Shown here one piece after another: positions 51,146-60,822 of a stretch of DNA of 64,000 bases. The number at the start of each line of letters is the position of its first letter. The first letter of the stretch is position 1. The notes under the pieces were generated by a model. The model had not been told where the DNA came from, searched no databases, and saw only the letters and a list, made by a program, of their open reading frames with translations. Both the position numbers and the translations under genes were made by a program. The stretch spans positions 62,001 to 126,000 of the forward strand of contig JAFGNJ010000004.1 in the NCBI GenBank assembly GCA_016927065.1. The letters are read 5' to 3'. This stretch comes from Deltaproteobacteria bacterium (GTDB taxonomy: Bacteria > Desulfobacterota > B13-G15 > RBG-16-54-18).

Positions 51146-52086
51146 CGTTTAAACCACTCTTCCAATCCCTTTCCTTCAAATCTATGACCACCTGATATTA
51201 ACTGCCATGTAAGGCGTTCTTCATGCCCTCCATAACATTTTTTTAAATCCTCTATCCCTTTTATAAAAGCCTCTTGAGGGAATTCTGGATCATTACTGCT
51301 ACCTTCGATCCACAAGGACCGTTGCGCTATGAGGCAGGCAACATCAGCCATTTCTCCAAATTCCAATATTCCCGGGATATAGTTATCGGTGGTTTGGCGC
51401 ATTCTCAAAAACGTTTCCTTGTATGTACCAAAATAGCCACTTATTGCTACCACCTTTAATCTCTTGTCCACCGCTGCAAGGTACATGGCAAGTCCCCCTC
51501 CCATGGACCAACCGACACACCCTAATCTCTCTGGATCTATGAAGGAAAGAGAAGAAAGATAATCGACAAGGGCCTTAAGATAGGAGACTCGTAACCCAGT
51601 AAGGTTTGATCCTGCCATAATCAAGTTCAGGGCAATATGGTCTTCAGCCCTCATATCTCCCGAAAATGGAATATCAGGCGCAAGGACGCAAAATCCAGCT
51701 TTCACGAGCTTCTGACCATAATCCACATCAAAGCGAGAAGGGTGCTCGCCAATTACCTCCGCCTTTATCGTATGGTGGCCGGGAAGGGCTAGAATGGCAG
51801 GCATCTTATCTTCGTTACTATGCGGGATGAGAAGGAAGGCCTCCAAAGGGATCCCCCACCAGCGGAAGCTCAGAAGCTTCCTCGTATAACCCACCATATC
51901 CTTTTCTTCGACGAGCACGATATCGGAAAGTTCCCCTTCCCCTATCTGCAGGGTCTTTCTTAGTTCCCAGCGCTGGATCGCCTTGGTCTTCCAGGGCAGC
52001 TCCCAGTACGGATAAAGAAAATGGAGGAACCATCCTACCCCAAGAGATATCAAACACAGGACGGAAAAAACCAGTACTTTCCTCAC
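51136..52086 (-). CDS. Alpha/beta hydrolase with N-terminal membrane anchor
   Basis: 316 aa from GTG 52086. One membrane segment (~5–24), then an alpha/beta-hydrolase fold: ILALPGHH with oxyanion region, nucleophile in GCVGWSMGGGLAMY (GxSxG), and a C-terminal GGHRF with the likely catalytic His. Possibly an esterase that deacylates the surface glycan (inference). The GTG overlaps the preceding stop (GTGA) and has GGAGAAGG upstream; a longer frame from TTG 52116 is overlap only. Confidence 0.82.
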   Translation of the reverse strand: MRKVLVFSVLCLISLGVGWFLHFLYPYWELPWKTKAIQRWELRKTLQIGEGELSDIVLVEEKDMVGYTRKLLSFRWWGIPLEAFLLIPHSNEDKMPAILALPGHHTIKAEVIGEHPSRFDVDYGQKLVKAGFCVLAPDIPFSGDMRAEDHIALNLIMAGSNLTGLRVSYLKALVDYLSSLSFIDPERLGCVGWSMGGGLAMYLAAVDKRLKVVAISGYFGTYKETFLRMRQTTDNYIPGILEFGEMADVACLIAQRSLWIEGSSNDPEFPQEAFIKGIEDLKKCYGGHEERLTWQLISGGHRFEGKGLEEWFKRWL

Positions 52087-54413
52087 CTCGCCTTCTCCTT
52101 CGCCTTTTTTAGCCAAATCTCCTCTTCCGCATCTTGAGCTCTTAACTGGGCGGCTTTTTCAAAAAGCCTCTTTGCTTCTTCCTGCAATCCCAATTTTTCA
52201 TAAACAACAGCTAAGTTGTAAACTACTTTTAACTGGTCAGGATTTATTTCCATTGCTTGCTCAAAACTTTCCCTGGCTTCATCCAGGTTGTCCATGCCGA
52301 AATACGCAACTCCCTTATTGACAAGTATATCCCAGGTAGGCTTCTCGAGATATCCTACACGCTCAAAACAGCTTAAGGCCTTTTGGAATCTATATTTCTT
52401 CATATAAGCACTCCCAAGAAGCTTATATGCATCAACCCTTGTCCTAAAACTCGCCTTTTCTTTGTATTTTTCCAAAAACTTTATGGCCCCATCTATTTCA
52501 TCCTTGTGAAATAAAGAAAATCCTAAATAATAATAGGCATCAACTGGGAGATTGGATTGGAGCTTTATGGACTTCTTCAACTCCCTTGCTGCTTCATCAT
52601 ATCGTTTCAACTTCATCAAAGTAAAGCCCAGCTCGTAATGACCGCGTGACAAATCCGGGCGGTTAGTCACAGCGTTCTTCAAAACCTTTTCAGCCTCTTG
52701 AAGATGGTCTCTGGTTCCATAGAGTTGGTGGTAAACGCCGAGGTAGTAAAAGGGGTAAAAGGCGTCGGGGTATCTCCGGCAGGCCTCCTTCAGCTCCTCC
52801 CCAAGGGCTTTGAGATATCTCACATCGCCCTTTTTGTCCTTAGCGTAATCCATGGAGACATCAGCAGGCCTCAGGTCGTGAAATCCGTATCTTTCTATCA
52901 GTCCGTCAAATCTCCCCCCTCTCTTGAGATAGAGGTTCGACTCATCATCGAAGGCCACAAGCCTCCACCCCTCATCCTCATCCAACCTGTGGAGGAAGGA
53001 GGCATACCCCATCTCCCTGGCATCCCTTACTAGGACAATTTCTATCCCGTAGTTTTGGGCGACCTTTTCCCATATATCCTTATCTCGAGCTGCCAGACCA
53101 TAGAGCCAGAAGAAATCATTATCGTAGATGGTAGGGGTCCTCCCGTCTATAAAGACGGGTATGTCGGGCCAGAGGTGCCAGATGAGGTAACCGCCGTAGC
53201 CATAGGTGTTAAAAATCCTTCCCGTTACATCATGCTCTTTCAAAAAATTCACAGTTGTCTCAGGATAACTTCTCCAGACGCCAAAGCCAAGCCTCTCCTG
53301 CTTGATCAAAGTTCTCATATCATTAATGGAAAAAGCGATAATTATAAGAAGGGGGACAAGGTGTAGCCATCTCCATTTTTTCACACGCCACCGCACTTGG
53401 CTGAGATTATTGACAATAATAGGGGCTGCCACCAAAGCAAAAGGCATAATAAAACGAACATATTTAAAAGCCATAAAGGAAAACACAGCGAATATAAACA
53501 CATCTTCTATGCGCTTCAGGTTATCCCGCCAAACTAAAAAAAAGGAGATCACTCCTATAAGAAATAAGGCTCGAAACCACATCGAGGGATCGACTGTTAA
53601 AACCCCCAGAAATCTAGGGTCCATGAGGGGCACCCACTCAGCGATACCTCTAAGAGTTTCTTGTGCCCCTACGGTCTCCAAGGGAATGAGAAAAATCCGG
53701 TACGTATAAGGATTTACTAAAGAGGCCAGGATTAAGAGAAGGCCTAACAACAAAAAATTTTGGAATCTCTTGTCTTGCAATACACGGCTGAGATCACGGT
53801 AGTGGCTCAGAACTAAAGGGATAACGCTGCCGATGGCATATGCGCCGACCAAAAATATACCTAAAAGGAAGCTACCGTGAAAATTTACCCATAGGATATG
53901 GATGGGCAAAAGAAAAAGAATTAACTTGCGAGTAGTGATCCGCTCTCCTCGGTGAAGGGCGAGAAGATACAAATAAAGGGCGAGGAAGAGTAAAAAAACA
54001 ATCTGTGGGCGAACCAAAAAACCTCCACGGGCTATTTGCAGAGCAATAAACAAAATGATAATACTGAGCCACTTTCTCCCTTGATCTACCTCTCGGCAGG
54101 TGAAAAAAAGGATTATAAAAGTCAATAAGATAATAACGATCTTAAAGGTAATTAACCCCCCAAAACCGCCCAACTGATATATTGGATAGATCACGGCCTG
54201 AAAGAGCCATTCAAAATCGATCCACTCTGCACCTCGAAAAGTATATGAGAAGGTATCGACATGGGGAATGGCCTTATGCTGCCATATCCATTCTCCGGTC
54301 TTAAGATGCCACCAATCATCATAAGATACTATCTTCTGGGCGGCAAAGAGAGCGCAGAATCCGAAAAAGACAATGAGAAATAACAAAAAGATCTTTTTTT
54401 CTTTATCCTCCAT
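52083..54413 (-). CDS. Polytopic membrane protein with C-terminal TPR repeats, GT-C-like
   Basis: 776 aa. About 10–11 membrane helices in residues 1–380; the first external loop contains SYDDWWHLKTGEWI, an acidic site like that of GT-C transferases. Residues ~400–540 are soluble, and ~560–770 carry about six TPR units (GHYELGFTLMKLKRYDEAARELKKSI, VVYNLAVVYEKLGLQEEAKRLFEKA). A glycosyltransferase or assembly function in the glycan cluster is inferred. 3 nt after the asparagine synthase gene. Confidence 0.75.
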   Translation of the reverse strand: MEDKEKKIFLLFLIVFFGFCALFAAQKIVSYDDWWHLKTGEWIWQHKAIPHVDTFSYTFRGAEWIDFEWLFQAVIYPIYQLGGFGGLITFKIVIILLTFIILFFTCREVDQGRKWLSIIILFIALQIARGGFLVRPQIVFLLFLALYLYLLALHRGERITTRKLILFLLPIHILWVNFHGSFLLGIFLVGAYAIGSVIPLVLSHYRDLSRVLQDKRFQNFLLLGLLLILASLVNPYTYRIFLIPLETVGAQETLRGIAEWVPLMDPRFLGVLTVDPSMWFRALFLIGVISFFLVWRDNLKRIEDVFIFAVFSFMAFKYVRFIMPFALVAAPIIVNNLSQVRWRVKKWRWLHLVPLLIIIAFSINDMRTLIKQERLGFGVWRSYPETTVNFLKEHDVTGRIFNTYGYGGYLIWHLWPDIPVFIDGRTPTIYDNDFFWLYGLAARDKDIWEKVAQNYGIEIVLVRDAREMGYASFLHRLDEDEGWRLVAFDDESNLYLKRGGRFDGLIERYGFHDLRPADVSMDYAKDKKGDVRYLKALGEELKEACRRYPDAFYPFYYLGVYHQLYGTRDHLQEAEKVLKNAVTNRPDLSRGHYELGFTLMKLKRYDEAARELKKSIKLQSNLPVDAYYYLGFSLFHKDEIDGAIKFLEKYKEKASFRTRVDAYKLLGSAYMKKYRFQKALSCFERVGYLEKPTWDILVNKGVAYFGMDNLDEARESFEQAMEINPDQLKVVYNLAVVYEKLGLQEEAKRLFEKAAQLRAQDAEEEIWLKKAKEKAR

Positions 54414-54416
54414 TAT

Positions 54417-56309
54417 TCAGCTCCTTGAACCAAAGCTATCCCACCACAGTTGAAAAATGAGCAAATTCCACAGTTTCTTTCTGTTGTCTACCCGGCGGGC
54501 GAGGTGATCATCAACAAAAGTTTTCACGGCCGAAGGATTAAATACCCCTTGTTTCTTAAGTCTTCTTTCTGAAAGTAGCTCTAACATCAGTTTCTTCAAT
54601 TCTCTAGAAAGCCACTTGCCAACAGGAATCCCAAACCCTTTTTTACCTCTCTTTTGGATCTCCTCAGGAATACGATCTTTAACAGCCCTTTTCCATATAT
54701 ATTTGCTCGTAAACCCCTTGAGCTTCAATGCCTCAGGGAGTCCTGTCACCATCTCCACGAAATGATGATCGAGAAAAGGCACTCTTATTTCCAGCCCATG
54801 GGCCATGCTCGCTCGGTCAACCTTGACGAGCACCCCATCCTGCAGATAAAGCTTGGTATCAAGGTAGAGGAGCTCCCCCAATTCAGAATTGAATGTCTTG
54901 CCTTTAAGATAATCATGTAACACACCAAAAGAATTGATATTGTTCGGCCTTTTCATTATGTCGGGGACAAGCAGTTCGTCTTTTTCATCTGACGAAAAAG
55001 TCCCCAACCAAATATAGTTCCTCTCCAAAGGAGGATAGGCAATACCACTGATGAATTTCTTGGCGCGAAAGTCAAAACTCATATTTTCAAAGGACACCGG
55101 GAGCCGTTTTACTACTACCTCAACAAAAGATTTTAGCACCTGTGGTAGCTTTGCGTAATAGCGAGCGAGCAAAAAGGCCTGATAAGTAGGATAGCCTGCA
55201 AAGAGCTCATCCCCTCCATCCCCTCCTAAGGCAACTTTTACATGCCCTCTGGCGAATCGGCTGAGAAGATAGGTGGGCATAATGGAGGCATCGGCCAAGG
55301 GCTCATCGAGTATGGAGGCAACTTCTGGGATTGTATCGACGAGCTTGTGAGGGGCAAGAACCTCCTCGTGATGATCGGTTTCGAAAAATGTAGCGGCTCG
55401 TCGAAAATATTTTGATTCGTCGAAAGAGGAATCTTCAAATCCGATTGAAAAGGTCTTTATATCATTTACACCTTCATGTCTTAAAGCGGCGAGAACTGAG
55501 GTAGAATCGATTCCTCCACTTAGCAGTACCCCTAGCGGGACATCACTAATAAGGCGAGTCTTGACACTACGACAGAATTCACCCCAAATCAGATCGCAGA
55601 TTTCCTCTTCATCCAATTCATCCTCCAAACGATCGCTCAAATCCAGGTCCCAATAGGGATTACACTGGAGGTTTCCATCCTGATAAATGGCCTGATGTCC
55701 CGGAGGTACTTTCCTGATATCCTTGTAAATGGAATACGGAGCGGGGATGAAGTCATAACTCAAATAGTGGCTCAGACCTAAGGGGTCAAGCCTTCCGTCT
55801 ACCCAGGGTAGCTGCAAGAGCGCTTTGGGCTCAGAGGCAAATGCTATATCTTTCCCATTATAGGCATAATAAAGAGGTTTGATACCTATTCTGTCCCTGG
55901 CGAGGAATAACTTTTTCCTCTTCCCATCCCAGATGGCAAAGGCAAACATCCCGTTTAGTCTCTCCAGACACCCTTCTCCCATCTCTTCATAGAGATGGAC
56001 CAATACCTCTGTGTCGGTCCTGGTGTAAAACCTATGGCCCTTACCTTCCAACTCCTTTTTCAAGTCTGGAAAATTATATATCTCGCCATTGAATACTACA
56101 TTAATAGTCTTATCTTCGTTGTGGATGGGCTGTTTCCCCGTATCGAGATCAATAATGCTCAGCCTTCGATGTCCCAGGGCAATTCCTGCATCAGTATAAT
56201 ATCCTTCATCATCAGGCCCTCTATGTTTTAAGCTCATTGTCATATTTTTGAGAGTATCGAAATTTATCATCCTCTCATCTGGGAAACAAAAACCGCAAAT
56301 GCCACACAT
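54417..56309 (-). CDS. asnB: Asparagine synthase (glutamine-hydrolysing)
   Basis: 630 aa. Starts MCGICGF, with Cys2 as the glutaminase nucleophile, followed by KHRGPDDEGYY and NGEIYNF. The synthetase domain carries the ATP-pyrophosphatase loop LLSGGIDSTSVLA. In surface-polysaccharide clusters such enzymes often amidate sugar carboxyls rather than make free asparagine; that is likely but unproven here. ATG 56309 is required for Cys2; the longer frame to 56348 is excluded. Confidence 0.92.
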   Translation of the reverse strand: MCGICGFCFPDERMINFDTLKNMTMSLKHRGPDDEGYYTDAGIALGHRRLSIIDLDTGKQPIHNEDKTINVVFNGEIYNFPDLKKELEGKGHRFYTRTDTEVLVHLYEEMGEGCLERLNGMFAFAIWDGKRKKLFLARDRIGIKPLYYAYNGKDIAFASEPKALLQLPWVDGRLDPLGLSHYLSYDFIPAPYSIYKDIRKVPPGHQAIYQDGNLQCNPYWDLDLSDRLEDELDEEEICDLIWGEFCRSVKTRLISDVPLGVLLSGGIDSTSVLAALRHEGVNDIKTFSIGFEDSSFDESKYFRRAATFFETDHHEEVLAPHKLVDTIPEVASILDEPLADASIMPTYLLSRFARGHVKVALGGDGGDELFAGYPTYQAFLLARYYAKLPQVLKSFVEVVVKRLPVSFENMSFDFRAKKFISGIAYPPLERNYIWLGTFSSDEKDELLVPDIMKRPNNINSFGVLHDYLKGKTFNSELGELLYLDTKLYLQDGVLVKVDRASMAHGLEIRVPFLDHHFVEMVTGLPEALKLKGFTSKYIWKRAVKDRIPEEIQKRGKKGFGIPVGKWLSRELKKLMLELLSERRLKKQGVFNPSAVKTFVDDHLARRVDNRKKLWNLLIFQLWWDSFGSRS

Positions 56310-56340
56310 GATATTTAAACCTTTGAAAAAAATATAGTGG

Positions 56341-57318
56341 TTAATCAAGATTGACGGTTGATTTTATCGCATAGATCGGCTTCGCCTGTGATTCATGGTA
56401 TGTACGAATAATGATTTCCGCAATGAGTCCCAGCAAAATGAACATAACCCCCATGGTAATAAAGAGAAAGGAAATCAAGATCATGGGACTGATCCAAACC
56501 CCTCCCCAAACGAGCCTCCGCACAAGGACGAACAGACCTGTTAAGCCCCCCAGAACAAGTAATAGCATCCCCGCCCCACCGAAGAGACGAATGGGCTTAG
56601 TGGAATAGCGCTGCAAGAATAAAATGGTTATGAGATCCAGGATGATGCTGGTAGTCCGGGAAAGGCCGTATTTGGATTTCCCGTGTTTTCGAGGGTGATG
56701 TGCTACCTTCAACTCCGTAATACGCGCCCCAACCCATGAGGCATAGGCAGGAATGAAGCGATGCATCTCTCCGTAGAGCCGCACATCTTTTAAGATCTCC
56801 CTTCGGTATGCCTTGAGTGTACAGCCATAATCATGCAGCTTAACCCCAGTCAGCCAGGAAATCAATCTATTGGCCACTGCCGAAGGAAATTTTTTATTAA
56901 GAAAGGGGTCTTTCCTATTGCTCCTCCACCCGCTCGCCACATCATAGCCCTGTTCTAATTTGTCCAAGAGCCTGGGAATATCTTTGGGATCATTTTGACC
57001 GTCACCATCCATGGCGACGATTACCTCTCCCCTGGCATGTTCAACACCGGCAGCAATAGCGGCGGTCTGTCCGAAATTTTTGCGAAATTGGATGACCTTA
57101 GCTCGTTTATCATTCTTAGCTAATCCTTGCAGCACCTCGCTGCTGGCATCATCGCTGCCGTCATCGATGAAAATGACTTCGTACTCCGCTTCCATACCTT
57201 CTAGAACGGCCTTGAGCCCCCTATAGAGGGGGGCAATATTCCGCTCCTCATTGAAAATAGGAATTACTACGGAGATTACTTTCAATCCATGTCCCCTCTC
57301 TGTATCCGCTCTATCCAC
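56341..57318 (-). CDS. GT2 glycosyltransferase with two C-terminal membrane helices
   Basis: 325 aa. VISVVIPIFNEERNIAPL, IFIDDGSDDASSE and AMDGDGQNDPKDIP of the ArnC/DPM-like group, and helices ~235–265 and ~275–300. Likely loads a sugar on undecaprenyl phosphate. GTG 57318 has AGGAGG 4 nt upstream and lies 37 nt within the O-antigen ligase gene; TTG 57285 is an alternative. Confidence 0.9.
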   Translation of the reverse strand: MDRADTERGHGLKVISVVIPIFNEERNIAPLYRGLKAVLEGMEAEYEVIFIDDGSDDASSEVLQGLAKNDKRAKVIQFRKNFGQTAAIAAGVEHARGEVIVAMDGDGQNDPKDIPRLLDKLEQGYDVASGWRSNRKDPFLNKKFPSAVANRLISWLTGVKLHDYGCTLKAYRREILKDVRLYGEMHRFIPAYASWVGARITELKVAHHPRKHGKSKYGLSRTTSIILDLITILFLQRYSTKPIRLFGGAGMLLLVLGGLTGLFVLVRRLVWGGVWISPMILISFLFITMGVMFILLGLIAEIIIRTYHESQAKPIYAIKSTVNLD

Positions 57319-59054
57319 TGCTCCTCCTGTGAAACCATTTCCTCCTCACCCATCTGGAGATAGATGGCCCTCAACAATTTATGGTAGTCTTCATGCAAGG
57401 GAAAAAGTTGAGAGGCCTTCTTGATCTCCGCTAACCCTTTTTTCTCCTCCCCTGAAATCAAGTATATCATACCTAGATCAAAATAGTAGTAGTGACGCCA
57501 GGGGCTCAGGCGTATGGCCTTTTGCACCTCAGCAACACCTTCCTGTTGGCGGGAGAGTTTCTGAACGAGCAATACCCCATAACGGTGATGGTACTCACTG
57601 TTATAAAGATCCAAGCGTATGGCCTTTTTAAGCTCCATCTCAGCCTCTTTTGTGAAATTGATCTTTGATTCAAGGAGGCTCCTTGCCCTCTGAAAATGCA
57701 TCTTTCCATAAAAAGAGACGAGTAGAAGTAGGGAAGCTACTATTGCACCGAGGAACCCTACTGTGGTGAAAAGCGTTCGTCTTTTTTTCTTTAGAGCTAT
57801 TTTATAGACTTTATCCTTTTTCTGGGCACCAATGGCCAAGGCCAGAACGGCAAAACCCGCCAGTGTGCCGCTGGGCAGGTAAAACTCAAAATCAAAGGCA
57901 TGGTGAATAAAAAAAGCCAAACCCGCTATCATCAAGGACCCCATCCAAATCCTTGATGTCTTATCTTGTGATTTTCGAAAAACATGCAGCGTGCGCCAAA
58001 ACCACCAGCAGGCGAACCACAAGAAAACTACTGTGCCGACAATGCCCATCTCCACTCCTAATTGAAGGTAGGTGTTGTGGGAATGGTGGATGACATTTGC
58101 ACCGATCTTTTGGTAGGAGGGATAGATGAAACCAAACGTCTGTAGGCCCTTCCCTAGCAAGGGGGAATCCTTGATCATCTCTACCGTGGTACCCCAGTTT
58201 AAGACTCTGAGCACCATGGGATTGTTTGCGATGGAGGCAAAGGGGTTATCCGGCCTCATAAGACTCAGCCCGGCAAAGATCAAGGCCAACATAAAAACCA
58301 GACCCCCGATGGAGGCAATCAGATATCGAGTCTTCACCCTCTTAATATAACCCAAATAGATGAAGGCAAAGCACCCACAGCTGAGAATTAGAGAGAGCCA
58401 CCCACTGAAGGACTTGGTCAAATAGAGGGCGAACCCTTGCACTGCCGCGGCTAACCCGAAAAGGTATCGTAGCCACCCTTTTTTGATAAGGACAAAGGCC
58501 GCGCTCACGGGAATGGTCAACCCCAAAAATGCGGCAAAATGGCTGGGCAATAAAAAGGTTGAGAATATCCGCCCCCCTTCCAGGCGTCCGATAATCTCCT
58601 CTTTGAGGGGGGATGGATACGAAAGACCCATAACGTCCATCTGGCCGAGAAGACCTTTAAATCCCCAGAAATATTGGTAGAAACCGTAAAGGGAGGTCAC
58701 AATTCCTAAGATAACGATTGCTAGACCGATCCTACGGGAATTCTTGATGGAAGTAATCTGGGCTACGAGAAAAAAAATTGCCATATAACTGGACAGTTGA
58801 ATGAAGAAATCCCGGCTGACTGCATAGTCAATGGAATAAAAGGTATAAAAGAGGGCCAGTATAAAAAAGGCCATAAGGGGAAGGGGGAAGGCAACCTTCC
58901 TAATCTCCAAAGATCCTTTTGTTACCCCTCTATAAAACCAGAGGAAAAGGGCCCACAATAAAATGATTATTTGTAAGGTAGGAGACCAAAAGAATGTATG
59001 GGGGGGAAGGAGGGTAGCGATAAAAAAGGAACTGATAATTAATACAGCCTTAAT
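57282..59054 (-). CDS. O-antigen ligase (Wzy/WaaL) family protein with TPR-like C-terminus; probable ATT start
   Basis: About 10–12 membrane helices, the family block HHSHNTYLQLGVEMGIVG (His-rich loop) near residue 300, and a C-terminal soluble part with TPR-like helices. It joins undecaprenyl-linked glycan to an acceptor or polymerises it. TTG 58958 (558 aa) has no Shine-Dalgarno and cuts into the first hydrophobic region. The frame stays open upstream and encodes LIISSFFIATLLPPHTFFW; the only signal-bearing codon is ATT 59054, 5 nt after GGAG. That gives 590 aa. No ATG, GTG or TTG exists in between. Confidence 0.85.
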   Translation of the reverse strand: MKAVLIISSFFIATLLPPHTFFWSPTLQIIILLWALFLWFYRGVTKGSLEIRKVAFPLPLMAFFILALFYTFYSIDYAVSRDFFIQLSSYMAIFFLVAQITSIKNSRRIGLAIVILGIVTSLYGFYQYFWGFKGLLGQMDVMGLSYPSPLKEEIIGRLEGGRIFSTFLLPSHFAAFLGLTIPVSAAFVLIKKGWLRYLFGLAAAVQGFALYLTKSFSGWLSLILSCGCFAFIYLGYIKRVKTRYLIASIGGLVFMLALIFAGLSLMRPDNPFASIANNPMVLRVLNWGTTVEMIKDSPLLGKGLQTFGFIYPSYQKIGANVIHHSHNTYLQLGVEMGIVGTVVFLWFACWWFWRTLHVFRKSQDKTSRIWMGSLMIAGLAFFIHHAFDFEFYLPSGTLAGFAVLALAIGAQKKDKVYKIALKKKRRTLFTTVGFLGAIVASLLLLVSFYGKMHFQRARSLLESKINFTKEAEMELKKAIRLDLYNSEYHHRYGVLLVQKLSRQQEGVAEVQKAIRLSPWRHYYYFDLGMIYLISGEEKKGLAEIKKASQLFPLHEDYHKLLRAIYLQMGEEEMVSQEEQWIERIQRGDMD

Positions 59055-59087
59055 AGTATCTCCGGATACACATTGAGTGGTGTGGCC

Positions 59088-59495
59088 TTAGCGCAGTTCT
59101 TCCCATGTTTTATCACTTAGCCATCCGCCGTCAAAATATTCCTGATTCCCGTCCTCATCTATGCGAAAATTAAAGTCCCCAGCCTGCGCGTTCTGAGCGG
59201 TGGCAGTTGACGTATAATGCGTGTTGTCTGTTCTGACGATGCTTACGGTATAATTGTCGCCCGCCATCGCTGCGGAACATCCCGGGAGCGAGCCGAGGGC
59301 GCCGGCATAAAAACCCCGCTCTGCCCGGTACATCTCCTGCGCGGCCCTCACCGTCTCCAAGGCGGTAAAGGCATCGGAACGGCGGGATCTGGTGACGTAG
59401 TTGTTATAAGCTGGGATGGCCACCGCCGCCAGGATTCCCACGATTACCACCACGACCATGACTTCTATAAGTGTAACTCCTTTGTTTCCCCTCAT
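59088..59495 (-). CDS. Type IV pilin-like protein (ComP/PilE type)
   Basis: 135 aa. Prepilin leader NKG followed by [24 protein letters not shown]; Glu5 present, first mature residue Val rather than Phe. The remainder is PilE-like, with [25 protein letters not shown] 59495 with GGGGGA upstream; GTG 59519 would only lengthen the leader. Third of three pilin genes. Confidence 0.9.
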   Translation of the reverse strand: MRGNKGVTLIEVMVVVVIVGILAAVAIPAYNNYVTRSRRSDAFTALETVRAAQEMYRAERGFYAGALGSLPGCSAAMAGDNYTVSIVRTDNTHYTSTATAQNAQAGDFNFRIDEDGNQEYFDGGWLSDKTWEELR

Positions 59496-59627
59496 CGCTC
59501 TGCATCCCCCTTTGCTCACCTGCGTTTAAATTCGACTTCAGAAATATTTCTCATTGGTACAAAAAAACTCTTATACGCTCTACAATAACTAGATATTTAT
59601 AACACGACTTCTCTCGTTCGTAGTTGC

Positions 59628-60086
59628 CTACTTTTTTGGAATAAACATGGCATCAATGGTGGTATTTACAAGGACCCAGGTTTTAGAATAACCATTTGTA
59701 GTATCGTACGTAATCAGCATCCATAATTCACCCTCGCCGCCAGCAAAGGTGAGATCCAAGTTGGGGTTGAAATTGGCAACAATTTCGAGGCCATAAAAAC
59801 TATCACCGGTATCATGCAAAGTGATTGCAGCATACTGCCCGGAGAAGAATGCGAGATTATTGGAACCATAGGTCTGAGATGGGAAAAACCCCAGTGTGGA
59901 ATGATATTCATTAGCGCCGGTGGCAATGGCATCAACGGCACTGAGGACCTCGGACATCCGCGCCCTCCTGATATAATCACGATATGCAGGAATGGCGATA
60001 GCGGCCAGCACACCTATAATGGCCACTACGATCATGAGTTCGATCAGGGTAAAACCTTTTTTTGATCTCGCCCTATTCAGGTACAC
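59628..60086 (-). CDS. Type IV pilin-like protein (middle gene)
   Basis: 152 aa from GTG 60086 (AAGGGGG 8 nt upstream). Leader RSKKG then [24 protein letters not shown], with Phe1 and Glu5. The C-terminal half, [11 protein letters not shown]…, ends in IPKK. Closer to the first pilin (60231–60680) than to the third, suggesting duplication. An open frame to 60107 adds only leader. Confidence 0.9.
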   Translation of the reverse strand: MYLNRARSKKGFTLIELMIVVAIIGVLAAIAIPAYRDYIRRARMSEVLSAVDAIATGANEYHSTLGFFPSQTYGSNNLAFFSGQYAAITLHDTGDSFYGLEIVANFNPNLDLTFAGGEGELWMLITYDTTNGYSKTWVLVNTTIDAMFIPKK

Positions 60087-60117
60087 GCCATTTACCCCCT
60101 TTACCACTAATGGACGG

Positions 60118-60169
60118 GGTCAGGCCTTGAATGATAGTTTTTACGCTTCTACTCTTTCAAGGCCTGACC
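60118..60169. repeat. 14-bp perfect inverted repeat between two pilin genes
   Basis: GGTCAGGCCTTGAA (60118–60131) and its exact reverse complement (60156–60169), 24-nt loop. It lies in the pilin 1–pilin 2 spacer. It may be a processing/attenuation hairpin or a small REP-like mobile repeat; the GGTCAGGCCTTGA type resembles sequences I associate with RAYT elements. Confidence 0.6.
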
Positions 60170-60230
60170 ACTCCTGCTTTGTATTACGTTCACGTTCTTA
60201 TATATGATCTTAACTTCTATTAGCAGCTTC

Positions 60231-60680
60231 TTACTTCTTCGGCCTATACTTCGGAGCAATACTCGATCCAAGATCCCAGTTCCAAATCTTCTGATAACCG
60301 GTACCTGAAGCAAAATGAATCGTCATGGTCATGGTGTTGGCTAAAACGGGGTTGAGGTTCAGTGCCGCTGAGAAATCACAGTTATTTATATCAACGAAAC
60401 TATAGGTCCATGTAGCGACATAGTCATCGCTCACCGCGGCGAAGGCGGAGACAGTATCGTAAGGGGCTGAATCATCTGGGAAGAATCCCGCCGAGGCGTG
60501 GTACTCCGATGCCGCCTGGCCCAGGGCGTCCAAGGCGGCGGAGACCTCAGTCAGCTTCGCCTTGACCGTGTAATCGAGATAGGCCGGGATGGCGATGGCG
60601 GCCAAGATGCCCACGATAGCCACCACGATCATAAGTTCGATCAACGTAAAACCTTCTTTCTTCCTTATCTTCTGTAACAT
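60231..60680 (-). CDS. Type IV pilin-like protein (first gene)
   Basis: 149 aa. Leader RKKEG then [24 protein letters not shown] (Phe1, Glu5), so it is cleaved and methylated by the prepilin peptidase. Globular part with [10 protein letters not shown] and [12 protein letters not shown], ending RPKK. AAGGAGGA precedes ATG 60680; the frame to 60716 is not used. Behind the sigma-54 promoter at 60807–60822. Probably the major subunit or one of two. Confidence 0.92.
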   Translation of the reverse strand: MLQKIRKKEGFTLIELMIVVAIVGILAAIAIPAYLDYTVKAKLTEVSAALDALGQAASEYHASAGFFPDDSAPYDTVSAFAAVSDDYVATWTYSFVDINNCDFSAALNLNPVLANTMTMTIHFASGTGYQKIWNWDLGSSIAPKYRPKK

Positions 60681-60806
60681 GTTCTTCCTCCTTTTTTTAT
60701 ATACTCTATATATCATTCCTTGATTTGGTTATCTCCTCTTACCCCCTATTTCGCTCGCACTTGACGTATTGCACCCCCTTTCTCTGAATAATCACCCTAC
60801 TAAAGA

Positions 60807-60822
60807 AGCAAACATTATGCCA
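60807..60822 (-). promoter_or_regulatory. sigma-54 (-24/-12) promoter of the pilin genes
   Basis: On the minus strand TGGCAT-AATGT-TTGCT, with GG and GC separated by exactly 10 nt as in the consensus TGGCAC-N5-TTGCW. Predicted start about 60797, giving a leader of ~117 nt to ATG 60680. Pilin genes in related bacteria are driven by RpoN with PilR. Confidence 0.7.
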
